Of a stretch of DNA of 37,961 nucleotides, positions 7,856-14,505 are shown piece by piece. Numbering within the stretch: position 1 is the stretch's first letter; each line of letters opens with the position of its first letter. Position numbers and translations under genes: made by a program. The notes below the pieces were generated by a model that worked only from the letters and a program-made list of their open reading frames with translations, was not told where the DNA came from and did no database searches. This stretch comes from Gemmatimonadota bacterium (GTDB lineage Bacteria; Latescibacterota; UBA2968; UBA8231): assembly GCA_018672475.1 (NCBI GenBank), contig JABHFS010000044.1, positions 1-37,961 on the forward strand, read 5' to 3'.

Positions 7856-8307
7856 TTATCTTTTTTGTGCTTTTATGCCCCAGGACAAATCGGAAAAACG
7901 GACGGTCTGTATGGCGAAACCCAATTCCTCCCAATAGTGTCCCGCCTCGTTCATCCGCCAGAAAATCCCTTCTATTATCGCTTTGGCAGTGTCCATTTTA
8001 TCCGCTTCTCTGCATTGCTCAATGTTCCCGCGTTCTACGGACTTGCTTTCACACATCAGATCGGCGCAGACCGCGAGCTCTCCGGGTTTGAGTGCGGCTT
8101 TCGCATATTTGAAGAGTGTTTTTTCGACTCGGTCAGATGGTGGGCGACATAAGTACTGACGATGGTGTCAAAGAGTGCGGTCTTGCCACTGAAATATTCG
8201 ACCAAGTCGGTTTCGACGAAGGTGACGTTGCTGAGATAGTGGCTGCGTATGCGCTTTTTGCGTTGCTGCTTAGGCCGGTGAACTTCGTGGTGGGGTGCGG
8301 TCTGAAA
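7856..8307 (-). pseudogene. frameshifted C-terminal fragment of a SAM-dependent methyltransferase
   Basis: Reading down the minus strand from 8307, one frame encodes a typical class I methyltransferase segment: NVTFVETDLVEYF, FDTIVSTYVAHHLTE. At the six-A run (8119-8124 on the plus strand, as T) coding moves to another frame that continues KTLFKYAKAALKPGE, then YWEELGF and a normal C-terminus SWGIKAQKR ending at 7856. Restoring one base near 8119-8126 would join the parts. The N-terminal half with the glycine-rich SAM motif is missing; a stop at 8308-8310 closes the frame eight bases behind the uronate dehydrogenase gene. It is therefore a decayed gene, unless the frameshift is an assembly error. 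Substrate unknown. Confidence 0.7.
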
Positions 8308-8315
8308 TTAGGGGC

Positions 8316-9227
8316 CTAACCCGCATAGACGTCGTCTTGCGGCTGGTAGCCTAGATATTCGCGCGTTGCGTCAATATTCCACTTCATATTCGCGTTGTTG
8401 GAGATGCCGTGTATGAGAATCGACCCATCGGGCCAGGTGTCGCTGTCGGCTTCGGTGGCGCGTTGGAAGAGCTGGCAGAAGTCGCGGTTGGAAAGCCACA
8501 TTTCCTTGAACCAGCGGTCGGTTTCGCTGGCGGCGGCGGTGCTTTGCGCGTGAAAATGCGAGCCGGTGCCGGATAGGGTCGTGGGTAGGTTCTCGCTGGG
8601 CTGGCACCATCCGATGCGTATACAGGCAAAGGTGGTTTGTGCCGCCGCGCGCTGGCCCAAGGCGCGGCAGAGGCGTTCGCCGGCCCATTTATGTGTGGCG
8701 TAGATACTGGCGTCGGCGTCTTCCGTGCCGGTGTGCCAGCGGGTGCCGACGCCCGGCGTTAGTTCGGGGTGGAGGTCGCCGGGGCCGAGGTCCTTAGCCA
8801 ACGGCAAATCTTTATAGCGGCCCATGACGTGGTTAGAGGTGGCGAAGACAAAGCGGTCAGCGGCGGGGCTGTCGGCTGCGGCCTGGGCGGCGTTGAGCGT
8901 CATGTCGAAAGAGAGGTTGGCGTCGTCCCAGGTGTCGTTCGGAAAGGGCGAGCGGTAGGCGAAATGCACGACGGCTTCGACCTGATCAATGGCGTCGCGC
9001 CAGCGCCGGTCTTGCCCATCGGCCAGATCGCATTCGACGAGGTCGATATCGACGGGGCGCTCACCGGGCAGTCGGCGCAACTCGGCTTCCTGCGCCGGGC
9101 TGGCCTTTCTATTGTCGAGCCCGATCAGGCGGGTGGAAGCGCTGTGCTCGGCCAAATGGCACAGCAGCTTCCACCCCAAATTACCGAGCGCCCCGGTGAC
9201 GGCAACGCTGCGTGCTCGTTCGGCCAT
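8316..9227 (-). CDS. NAD-dependent uronate dehydrogenase-like SDR
   Basis: This 303-residue extended short-chain dehydrogenase has the nucleotide-binding motif VTGALGNLG at the N-terminus and a YxxxK pair, Tyr176 and Lys180 (YATHKW). Its motifs ATSNHVMG, MWLSNRDFCQ and a C-terminal TREYLGYQPQDD are close to those of uronate dehydrogenases, which oxidise glucuronate or galacturonate to the aldarolactone. Other NAD-dependent epimerase/dehydratase functions cannot be excluded. The gene begins two bases behind the stop of the lactonase gene, so the two form one transcription unit, and lactone hydrolysis is the next step after uronate oxidation. There is no clear ribosome binding site, consistent with coupling. 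Confidence 0.85.
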   Translation of the reverse strand: MAERARSVAVTGALGNLGWKLLCHLAEHSASTRLIGLDNRKASPAQEAELRRLPGERPVDIDLVECDLADGQDRRWRDAIDQVEAVVHFAYRSPFPNDTWDDANLSFDMTLNAAQAAADSPAADRFVFATSNHVMGRYKDLPLAKDLGPGDLHPELTPGVGTRWHTGTEDADASIYATHKWAGERLCRALGQRAAAQTTFACIRIGWCQPSENLPTTLSGTGSHFHAQSTAAASETDRWFKEMWLSNRDFCQLFQRATEADSDTWPDGSILIHGISNNANMKWNIDATREYLGYQPQDDVYAG

Positions 9228-9229
9228 TT

Positions 9230-10303
9230 CTAGAAGCCCGGGATAAACTTGTGGCAGACCGGCGAAGGTACTTCGACCCGTTCGCCGACGGCGGTGAGTC
9301 GGCCGGTGGCCTGGTCGATTTTGAAGGTAAAGATGTCGTTGGAGCCGTGGTTGCCGGCGATTAGGTAGTTGCCGGTCGGGTCGATGCCAAAATTGCGCGG
9401 GCCATTGCCGCCGGTGGCTACGATCTCGATCGTTGCAAGTTGGCCGTTGTCTGGGTCGATAGCGTAGATGGCGATCGAGTCGTGGCCGCGGTTCGATCCG
9501 TAGAGGAATTTGCCGTTGGGGTGCACGTGGATATCGGCGGTGTGGCTGACCTCGCTATAGCCTTCGGGCAATGTCGAAATGGTTTGAACGGCCGCGAGCG
9601 TGCCGGCTTCGGCGTCGTAGTCGAAGACGGTAACGGTATTGCCCATCTCGTTGATGACATAGGCGCGCCGGCCGTCGGGGTGAAAATCGAGGTGGCGCGG
9701 GCCTTGGCCGGGGTCGACTTCGCCGGATGTCTGCTCGCTGAGTTTGCCGCTCTGGTGATCGATGGCGTAGATCTTGATTTTGTCGAGCCCGAGATCGGGC
9801 GCGAAGGCGTGTTTATTATTGGGTGTGACCCAGATCGAGTGTGCGTGCGGCTCTTGTTGTCGGCTGGCGTCGACAGAGGAACCCTGGTGCTGGACGAAAT
9901 CGCTGGCCTCGCCAAGCGAGCCGTCTTCGTTGATCGGCAGTATCGCGACGCTGCCGCCGCCGTAGTTGGCGACGAAGACGTGGCAACCGGTCGGGTCGAC
10001 GCTGATATGGCAGGGGCCGGTGCCGACGGCCGACTGTGTGTTGATATGGGTGAGCGCGCCGCTCTGCTGGTCGATGGCGAAGGCGGCGACGGCGCCGCCG
10101 GGCACGCCGTTGACTTCGCTGGATTCGCCGATGGCGTAGAGATAACGGCGGTCGGGTGAAATGTCGAGAAAGGAGGGGTTTTCGACACCGCCGACGCTGC
10201 TTTGCGGCGTGAGGGTACCGGTGCCGGTGTCGAAGCTGTAGACGTGGATGCCTTCTTCGTCGCCTTGGGCATAGCTGCCGACGTAGACGAGGTAATCGCT
10301 CAT
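9230..10303 (-). CDS. lactonase, 6-phosphogluconolactonase/YbhE-type beta-propeller
   Basis: The 357-residue product is a seven-bladed propeller of the lactonase family (known members: YbhE/Pgl 6-phosphogluconolactonase and carboxy-cis,cis-muconate cyclase). Typical blade motifs recur: VGSYAQGDEEGIHVY at the start, NPSFLDISPDRRYLYA, GPRHLDFHPDGRRAYV and GPRNFGIDPTGNYLIAG. I place the start at 10303 because AGGAGT lies eight bases upstream; the frame runs further, to 10609, but that part is not protein-like. No signal peptide follows from this start. With the uronate dehydrogenase gene two bases downstream, aldarolactone is the likely substrate; 6-phosphogluconolactone is the alternative. Confidence 0.86.
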   Translation of the reverse strand: MSDYLVYVGSYAQGDEEGIHVYSFDTGTGTLTPQSSVGGVENPSFLDISPDRRYLYAIGESSEVNGVPGGAVAAFAIDQQSGALTHINTQSAVGTGPCHISVDPTGCHVFVANYGGGSVAILPINEDGSLGEASDFVQHQGSSVDASRQQEPHAHSIWVTPNNKHAFAPDLGLDKIKIYAIDHQSGKLSEQTSGEVDPGQGPRHLDFHPDGRRAYVINEMGNTVTVFDYDAEAGTLAAVQTISTLPEGYSEVSHTADIHVHPNGKFLYGSNRGHDSIAIYAIDPDNGQLATIEIVATGGNGPRNFGIDPTGNYLIAGNHGSNDIFTFKIDQATGRLTAVGERVEVPSPVCHKFIPGF

Positions 10304-10470
10304 TGGGTGGTACTCCTTTTGTTGGTCGGTGCGGGTGTTGGTTGCAGGGGTTAATGTGTACTCAATTGTTTGTGCGCCGGCAAGGGCGGCAAACAGCTGG
10401 AAGATGATGGTTATGGTGATGTACAGACGGGCAGGCTGTGGGAGTTCCGGCCCATGCACGCATTGATTTC

Positions 10471-10585
10471 GACATGCGCTCTGCGGGAGTTCGCGACGCG
10501 TGCTGCGTCGCTCCGAGGGGCTATGCCCTATTTTCCTGTACTGCAAAATCGGGCATAGAATCCGCTCACGGGGACCCCCGCGGCC
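10471..10585 (+). repeat. structured intergenic repeat, copy A (degenerate outer stem)
   Basis: This copy lies in the 371-base gap between the ACT gene and the lactonase gene, which holds no gene. Hairpin 1 pairs GCGACGC (10493-10499) with GCGTCGC (10505-10511). The constant CTCCGAGG follows at 10511-10518. Hairpin 2 pairs CTATGCCC (10521-10528) with GGGCATAG (10551-10558), with an inner ATTTT/AAAAT pairing, and is followed by the constant AATCCGCTCA. The outer stem seen in copies B and C cannot be formed convincingly; the right side is GC-rich but has no good partner. The boundaries are approximate. Confidence 0.7.
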
Positions 10586-10674
10586 AGCCCTCAGCATTTC
10601 AGTGTGCAAAATAATCGTCCTTCGACTGTGATTTGGTGAAAAGGATCATAGGATTAGTAGTCGTGCAAGAAAAT

Positions 10675-11052
10675 TTATAACTCGCTAATCGAATAACCCG
10701 CGTCAATCAAGGTCACACAAGCTTTTTCCAGGTCGTTCTGGCGCACTAGGAGATAGTCGGTCTTGTAGCTGGAAACGGAGAAGATGCTGATGTCGGCGGC
10801 GGCTAGAGGGGCGGTCAGGCCGGCGAGGATGCCGACGGCGTCGAAGGGCAGCGGACCTTCAACGTAGAAGCAGCGCCAGCCGGATTCGCTGGTCGCGCCG
10901 GGCGGGATGTCGGTTTCGGGCAGGACGAGGGATAGTTCGTCGGGGGTGCGCGTGATGGAGTAGAAATCGGTGTCGGTCATGGGTAGATCGGTTTCGGGCG
11001 GCAGGGTGCAGATGGCGAGAACCTGCGGGAAAAGACGGAGTGTCAAGGGCAT
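10675..11052 (-). CDS. ACT-domain protein, CASTOR/POLLUX-ACT-like
   Basis: The 125-residue protein carries the pattern of small ACT proteins of the CASTOR-like group: ELSLVLPE, GWRCFYVEGPLPFD, VGILAGLTAPLAAADISIFSVSSYKTDYLLV and a closing ISEL. ACT domains bind amino acids or other small ligands and usually regulate a partner protein. There is no catalytic domain. The start at 11052 shares a base with the stop of the zinc-ribbon gene (TAATG) and follows GAGGAAA, so the two are translated together. The ligand is unknown. Confidence 0.75.
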   Translation of the reverse strand: MPLTLRLFPQVLAICTLPPETDLPMTDTDFYSITRTPDELSLVLPETDIPPGATSESGWRCFYVEGPLPFDAVGILAGLTAPLAAADISIFSVSSYKTDYLLVRQNDLEKACVTLIDAGYSISEL

Positions 11053-11306
11053 TATTTCCTCGACATGCCCTTGGTGAAAACCTTGCCCTGTATGATTTTG
11101 TGGGCCCGTTGGCCCTGCATCATCTTGAAACGCGCGAACTCCTGGCCGCAGCGCGGACACTTGAGGTCGCCGGCAGTGCGGTCGTCGACAATCCGGTCCT
11201 CGAGGCATTTGACTAGGCCGCCGCGCCCACCCTTGCGGTATTTGTAGAGCAGGCTGCGGCAGGCGGCGCAGAAGATCGAGATGGTGCGGATATCCTTACG
11301 CGCCAT
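11052..11306 (-). CDS. small zinc-ribbon protein
   Basis: The 84-residue basic protein has a CxxC pair (FCAAC, residues 13-16) and a second pair CPRCG near residue 50, the layout of a zinc ribbon that binds one Zn. A tail rich in Lys, Arg and Gln follows. Such ribbons often bind nucleic acid or a protein partner, but I do not recognise this family. It is coupled on both sides: its start shares a base with the stop of the ParB-like gene, and its stop shares a base with the start of the ACT gene. Confidence 0.72.
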   Translation of the reverse strand: MARKDIRTISIFCAACRSLLYKYRKGGRGGLVKCLEDRIVDDRTAGDLKCPRCGQEFARFKMMQGQRAHKIIQGKVFTKGMSRK

Positions 11307-11677
11307 TAAAGCTCTTGGATGGCATCGGGTTCGGGCATCTCGGGAAACGGCACGGCTATGATGGTCTTGCGTCCTTCGAGCAGGGTGCGGGCGAGTCGGT
11401 GCCCGCCGTCGATCAGTTTGCCGCTGTCGTTGAGGACGATCGGGTAGTTGGTATCGGCTTCGTTGATGCGGTGGCAGTGCATGGCTACCTCGCGGATGGT
11501 TGGCGGGTGGTCTTCACCGAACCAACCGTCGCGGTCCAGCACTTTGAAGCTCTCTACTTCGACGTCGAAGGGTTCCAGGCCCCGCGCCAATTCCCAAAGG
11601 CGTTTGGTCTGCCAGATGTATTTCTTACCGTTGCGAGTGGTCGAATGCGTATGGCCGAGTTTCTTTTTCGCCATCAT
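11306..11677 (-). CDS. small ParB/sulfiredoxin-fold-like protein
   Basis: The 123-residue product ends in a segment that resembles the ParB/Srx nucleotide-binding fold: YPIVLNDSGKLIDGGHRLARTLLEGRKT, where GGHR corresponds to the conserved GxHR of ParB CTPases. The N-terminal half (KKYIWQTKRLWELARGLEPFDV) does not look like a DNA-binding domain, and the ParB helix-turn-helix is absent. A role in chromosome segregation is thus not implied; related small proteins occur as stand-alone nucleotide-dependent enzymes. The start overlaps the stop of an 18-residue upstream ORF by four bases (ATGA). A second ATG one codon later is equally possible. Confidence 0.65.
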   Translation of the reverse strand: MMAKKKLGHTHSTTRNGKKYIWQTKRLWELARGLEPFDVEVESFKVLDRDGWFGEDHPPTIREVAMHCHRINEADTNYPIVLNDSGKLIDGGHRLARTLLEGRKTIIAVPFPEMPEPDAIQEL

Positions 11678-11730
11678 CGAACCTCTTTGTTAGCCAGCAG
11701 TTCGCGCACCTGGTTTTCGAGGATTTTCAT
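11674..11730 (-). CDS. 18-residue micro-ORF coupled to the ParB-like gene
   Basis: The frame encodes MKILENQVRELLANKEVR. It has an AGGAGCG ribosome binding site six bases before its ATG. Its TGA overlaps the ATG of the ParB-like gene (ATGA), the standard layout for translational coupling. It lies in the same frame as, and 31 bases behind, the 80-residue gene, so it could also be a broken-off tail, but the good ribosome binding site argues for separate translation. The function is unknown; a short amphipathic helix is predicted by pattern. Confidence 0.5.
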   Translation of the reverse strand: MKILENQVRELLANKEVR

Positions 11731-11761
11731 GGGGCGCTCCTGGATGCGAATTTTCGCCGCG

Positions 11762-12004
11762 TCAGCTCCGTTTGAACATTGTTTTTTCTACCAGCTCGAT
11801 ATAGTCGCTGGCATTTTTTTTCGACAGTCCTTGCGAGATGAGTTCCTGGCAGATCTGATCGCGCGACCGGCCTCGGGCCAACTCATCGAAGATATGGCGT
11901 ACGACGTCCTTGGCCGAAGCGTCTTTGCTGTCGGGGGCAGGGGGAGGCACTTTGGGTTTGGTGTCCGTTTTCTTTTTGCCGAAGAATCTGCTGAAGAATC
12001 CCAT
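11762..12004 (-). CDS. 80-residue protein with basic N-terminus and helical C-terminus
   Basis: I do not recognise the family. The N-terminus MGFFSRFFGKKK is amphipathic and basic and may touch the membrane. A Pro/Ala linker follows, then a helical domain (VVRHIFDELARGRSRDQICQELISQGLSKKNASDYIELVEKTM). The G-x-S/A plus helix pattern is seen in small regulatory domains with a tetratricopeptide- or UBA-like look. The start has no clear ribosome binding site. It is the first member of a compact chain of small genes reaching to 10675. Confidence 0.6.
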   Translation of the reverse strand: MGFFSRFFGKKKTDTKPKVPPPAPDSKDASAKDVVRHIFDELARGRSRDQICQELISQGLSKKNASDYIELVEKTMFKRS

Positions 12005-12121
12005 AGGGTTTATTTACGAAAGAAGACGAATCTTGTCCAGAAAGCTCATCGCCCTGTGCATCACCTGCCAGGTGTCGTTGCGCGAATCTTTCCCGACGAT
12101 AGGTTTAGCCGTCTTTTTCGT

Positions 12122-14497
12122 CTAATAAGCGACGGCGATGGTACCCGTGCGCGTGTCGCTGCCCGCATCGGCACCAAGATCGAGACGGTAAAGGTAAAGG
12201 CCTGGTGTGACGAGGTCGCCGGCCGCGTCGCGGCCGGTCCAGATAACGCGCTGACCCGTCTCGGTTGGTGCCGCCTGCACGGCGGCGATTTGGCGGCCGG
12301 CGAGATCGTAGAGCCGGAGTGTCGGGGTGGCCGCATCGAGTTTGAAGACCACGAAGCGCATGTCGAGCTCGTCATTGGCGCCGTCGCCATTGGGGGTGAT
12401 CACTGGCGAGGCCAGTGCGAAACCGTTGATGAGCTGTCGGCTTCTGGTCAGGTCGGGTAGCATGACGATATTGCTGCGCCGTTCGGCTGGTTCGACCGAC
12501 TGCCAGAGACCGGGCCGAACGGCGAGGCCGAGGTCGAGCGGGAAGAGGGTGGCGTTGTGCAGCACGCGGGTGGTGAAGGCGACTTTGATTGAGTCGGCGG
12601 TTATGGTGCGCGGTAAGGCGATAAAGAGCGAATCGCCGATTTGTTCGATTCGCTCCGGCGCGACGGTTTTGTCGCCGATGCGCAAGGTCAGGTCGTCGGT
12701 GCGAACCCGGCTCGGCACGATAAGGCGCAGGCGATCAAACCCCGAGTCTGCGGCTTCGGTCTGCGGCAGGAGCGTATAGGTGAAGCGGGTGTCCTCGTTA
12801 GGTTGCGCGTCGCGCGGTTCAATGCGGCCCAACGCCCCTTGCAGCAGGGCGTCCTCAAATTCGACGGACAGCGAATTGACCGTCGGAGCGAGTTCGGGGT
12901 CTTCGGTCGAGAGGATCATCTCCAGCAGGATAAGGCGGCGCGGGCTCTCGGATTGGAAAGCTTCGCCCGAGGTCTGGTAGACATTGCTCCAATCACCCCA
13001 GTCCTCGCCGACGACCAAGGTGGTGTCGATCGGGCCACGTAGGACCTTGGGCGAACTCTTCCATTTTTCTTCGGTGACCTCTTCGCCGATTTTGTTGAAG
13101 AAGGTGAAGATCGGCGCGAGTGTGTTACCCGAGCGCGAACGCAATTGCAGCCGGGTGCCCGGCGGCAGTTCGGCGTCCCATTTGAGGCTCTCGATGACTT
13201 TCGGTCGGCCGTCGCCGGCTATTTCGCCGAGGTCGATGAAGTCCGATTGCAGCGTGACCTCGGCGGGATAACCCGGCGAAAATAACATGAACTCGGCCCA
13301 TTTAACGATGCCCCAGCCGGTATCGCGGATACCGTGCCAGAAAAAGTAGCGCATTTTGCGCGGCTTGAACGCGTAATTGACGTAGAGCAGGCGTTCGCGA
13401 TTGTTGTCGATGAAGGAGCCGAGGCCAGAGCCGTCGAAGGCGTGCGTGAACAGCTCGGTGTAGTCGAAGGCGTCGGGCACCGGCAGGTCGGAGCCGAGGC
13501 TTTGCGCGCCGTCCGAATACAACACGGTATAACCCGGCCCGAGGCCGTTGATGGAGAAGCCGACCACGCCCTCATCGGGTCTAAAGGAGTAGACGAACAA
13601 ACCGTCGACGAAAAATACAGCGCCCAGATCTACCCCGAACCACACGCCGCCGTCCTTCCAACCCTGGCTGCCGAAAGATGAGCCGATGAGGTTGTTGGTG
13701 TTCATGTCGGCGTCGAAGAGATTCTTTGGATCGACCGAGTTGATGCCGTTGACGAAGCTGCCGCGCTGCTCGGCGCCGATACTGATATTGTCGCCGAGGC
13801 TGCGCACTTCGACTTCGGCCAGTGCCGCGTCCGCTTGTTGTTCCTCGACTTCTATGCGGATGCGTTGCACCACGCGGTAGTCGTCTTTGCTCGCCGGGTC
13901 GAAATCGAGCCCCGAATCGACTTCGAGAAAACGGGCTTGGGAGAGGAAGCGCAGGGGGATTACGATTTCATTGGCCGAGTTGGGTTGGGTCGTGCGGAAG
14001 ACCGGGTTGAGCAGGACTAGGTCCTCCTGGACCGAGATGCGGGTGCCGGTACTGGCGTAAACGGTGAACTGGCGGAAGGGCCGGGCGCCCTCTTCGTCGG
14101 GAAAGCTCAGGCGGATCTCGCTAGCCAGGACCGCCCGCCCCAGGTCGATCTCGATGGCCCAGTCCTCGACCTCGTCGGCCGGGTCGGGACGCCAGAAGGT
14201 CAGGGGATCCCCGTCGATGATATTGCCCGCCTCGGCGGGGTTGGAGTTGGCCTCCCAGATTCCGCCGGAGACCGTGCCGCGGTTTTTGCTCTTGTAGGAG
14301 AAGCGGTGGGCGTCGGCGACGGCGTTGATATTGCGGCTGAACTTAGTCAGTTGCAGTTGTCCCGCCTCGCCGATCTGGGTCAGACCGACCGGGGCGCGCC
14401 AGGTGTCCCAGGTTTTAGCCCCATGGAAGGTCAGTCTTTCGCCAACGGCGGCGATGGCGAAAAAAAAGAAGGCGGCGATAAGTGCAAGATTGCGCAT
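12122..14497 (-). CDS. secreted discoidin-like protein with FlgD/gliding-motility C-terminal domain
   Basis: The 791-residue protein starts with a signal peptide (MRNLALIAAFFFFAIAAVGE). Residues of about 95-190 contain a discoidin-like (F5/8 type C) pattern, DGDPLTFWRPDPADEVEDWAIEIDLG, and a second similar segment lies near 260-360 (FDADMNTNNLIGSS, VWFGVDLGAV). The end has the motif SPVITPNGDGANDELD followed by a strand-rich segment LRLYDLAGRQIAA and YLYRLDLG. This C-terminal pattern marks FlgD-Ig/CHU_C domains, which in Bacteroidota often serve as type IX sorting or surface anchoring signals. Surface binding of carbohydrate is a reasonable role. A paralogue ends eight bases upstream, so both are co-transcribed. 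Confidence 0.8.
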   Translation of the reverse strand: MRNLALIAAFFFFAIAAVGERLTFHGAKTWDTWRAPVGLTQIGEAGQLQLTKFSRNINAVADAHRFSYKSKNRGTVSGGIWEANSNPAEAGNIIDGDPLTFWRPDPADEVEDWAIEIDLGRAVLASEIRLSFPDEEGARPFRQFTVYASTGTRISVQEDLVLLNPVFRTTQPNSANEIVIPLRFLSQARFLEVDSGLDFDPASKDDYRVVQRIRIEVEEQQADAALAEVEVRSLGDNISIGAEQRGSFVNGINSVDPKNLFDADMNTNNLIGSSFGSQGWKDGGVWFGVDLGAVFFVDGLFVYSFRPDEGVVGFSINGLGPGYTVLYSDGAQSLGSDLPVPDAFDYTELFTHAFDGSGLGSFIDNNRERLLYVNYAFKPRKMRYFFWHGIRDTGWGIVKWAEFMLFSPGYPAEVTLQSDFIDLGEIAGDGRPKVIESLKWDAELPPGTRLQLRSRSGNTLAPIFTFFNKIGEEVTEEKWKSSPKVLRGPIDTTLVVGEDWGDWSNVYQTSGEAFQSESPRRLILLEMILSTEDPELAPTVNSLSVEFEDALLQGALGRIEPRDAQPNEDTRFTYTLLPQTEAADSGFDRLRLIVPSRVRTDDLTLRIGDKTVAPERIEQIGDSLFIALPRTITADSIKVAFTTRVLHNATLFPLDLGLAVRPGLWQSVEPAERRSNIVMLPDLTRSRQLINGFALASPVITPNGDGANDELDMRFVVFKLDAATPTLRLYDLAGRQIAAVQAAPTETGQRVIWTGRDAAGDLVTPGLYLYRLDLGADAGSDTRTGTIAVAY

Positions 14498-14505
14498 AGG
14501 TATTC

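Noticed and set aside
12005..12121. A 15-residue ORF (MHRAMSFLDKIRLLS) and the protein-like stretch before it
   Set aside because: It has no ribosome binding site and no start codon before the last 15 residues; the stretch directly follows the stop of the secreted protein gene in the same frame.
11315..12460. A 381-residue plus-strand frame across the small-gene chain
   Set aside because: It runs antisense to several genes with clear ribosome binding sites and coupled starts, and its product has no recognisable features. High GC gives long open antisense frames.
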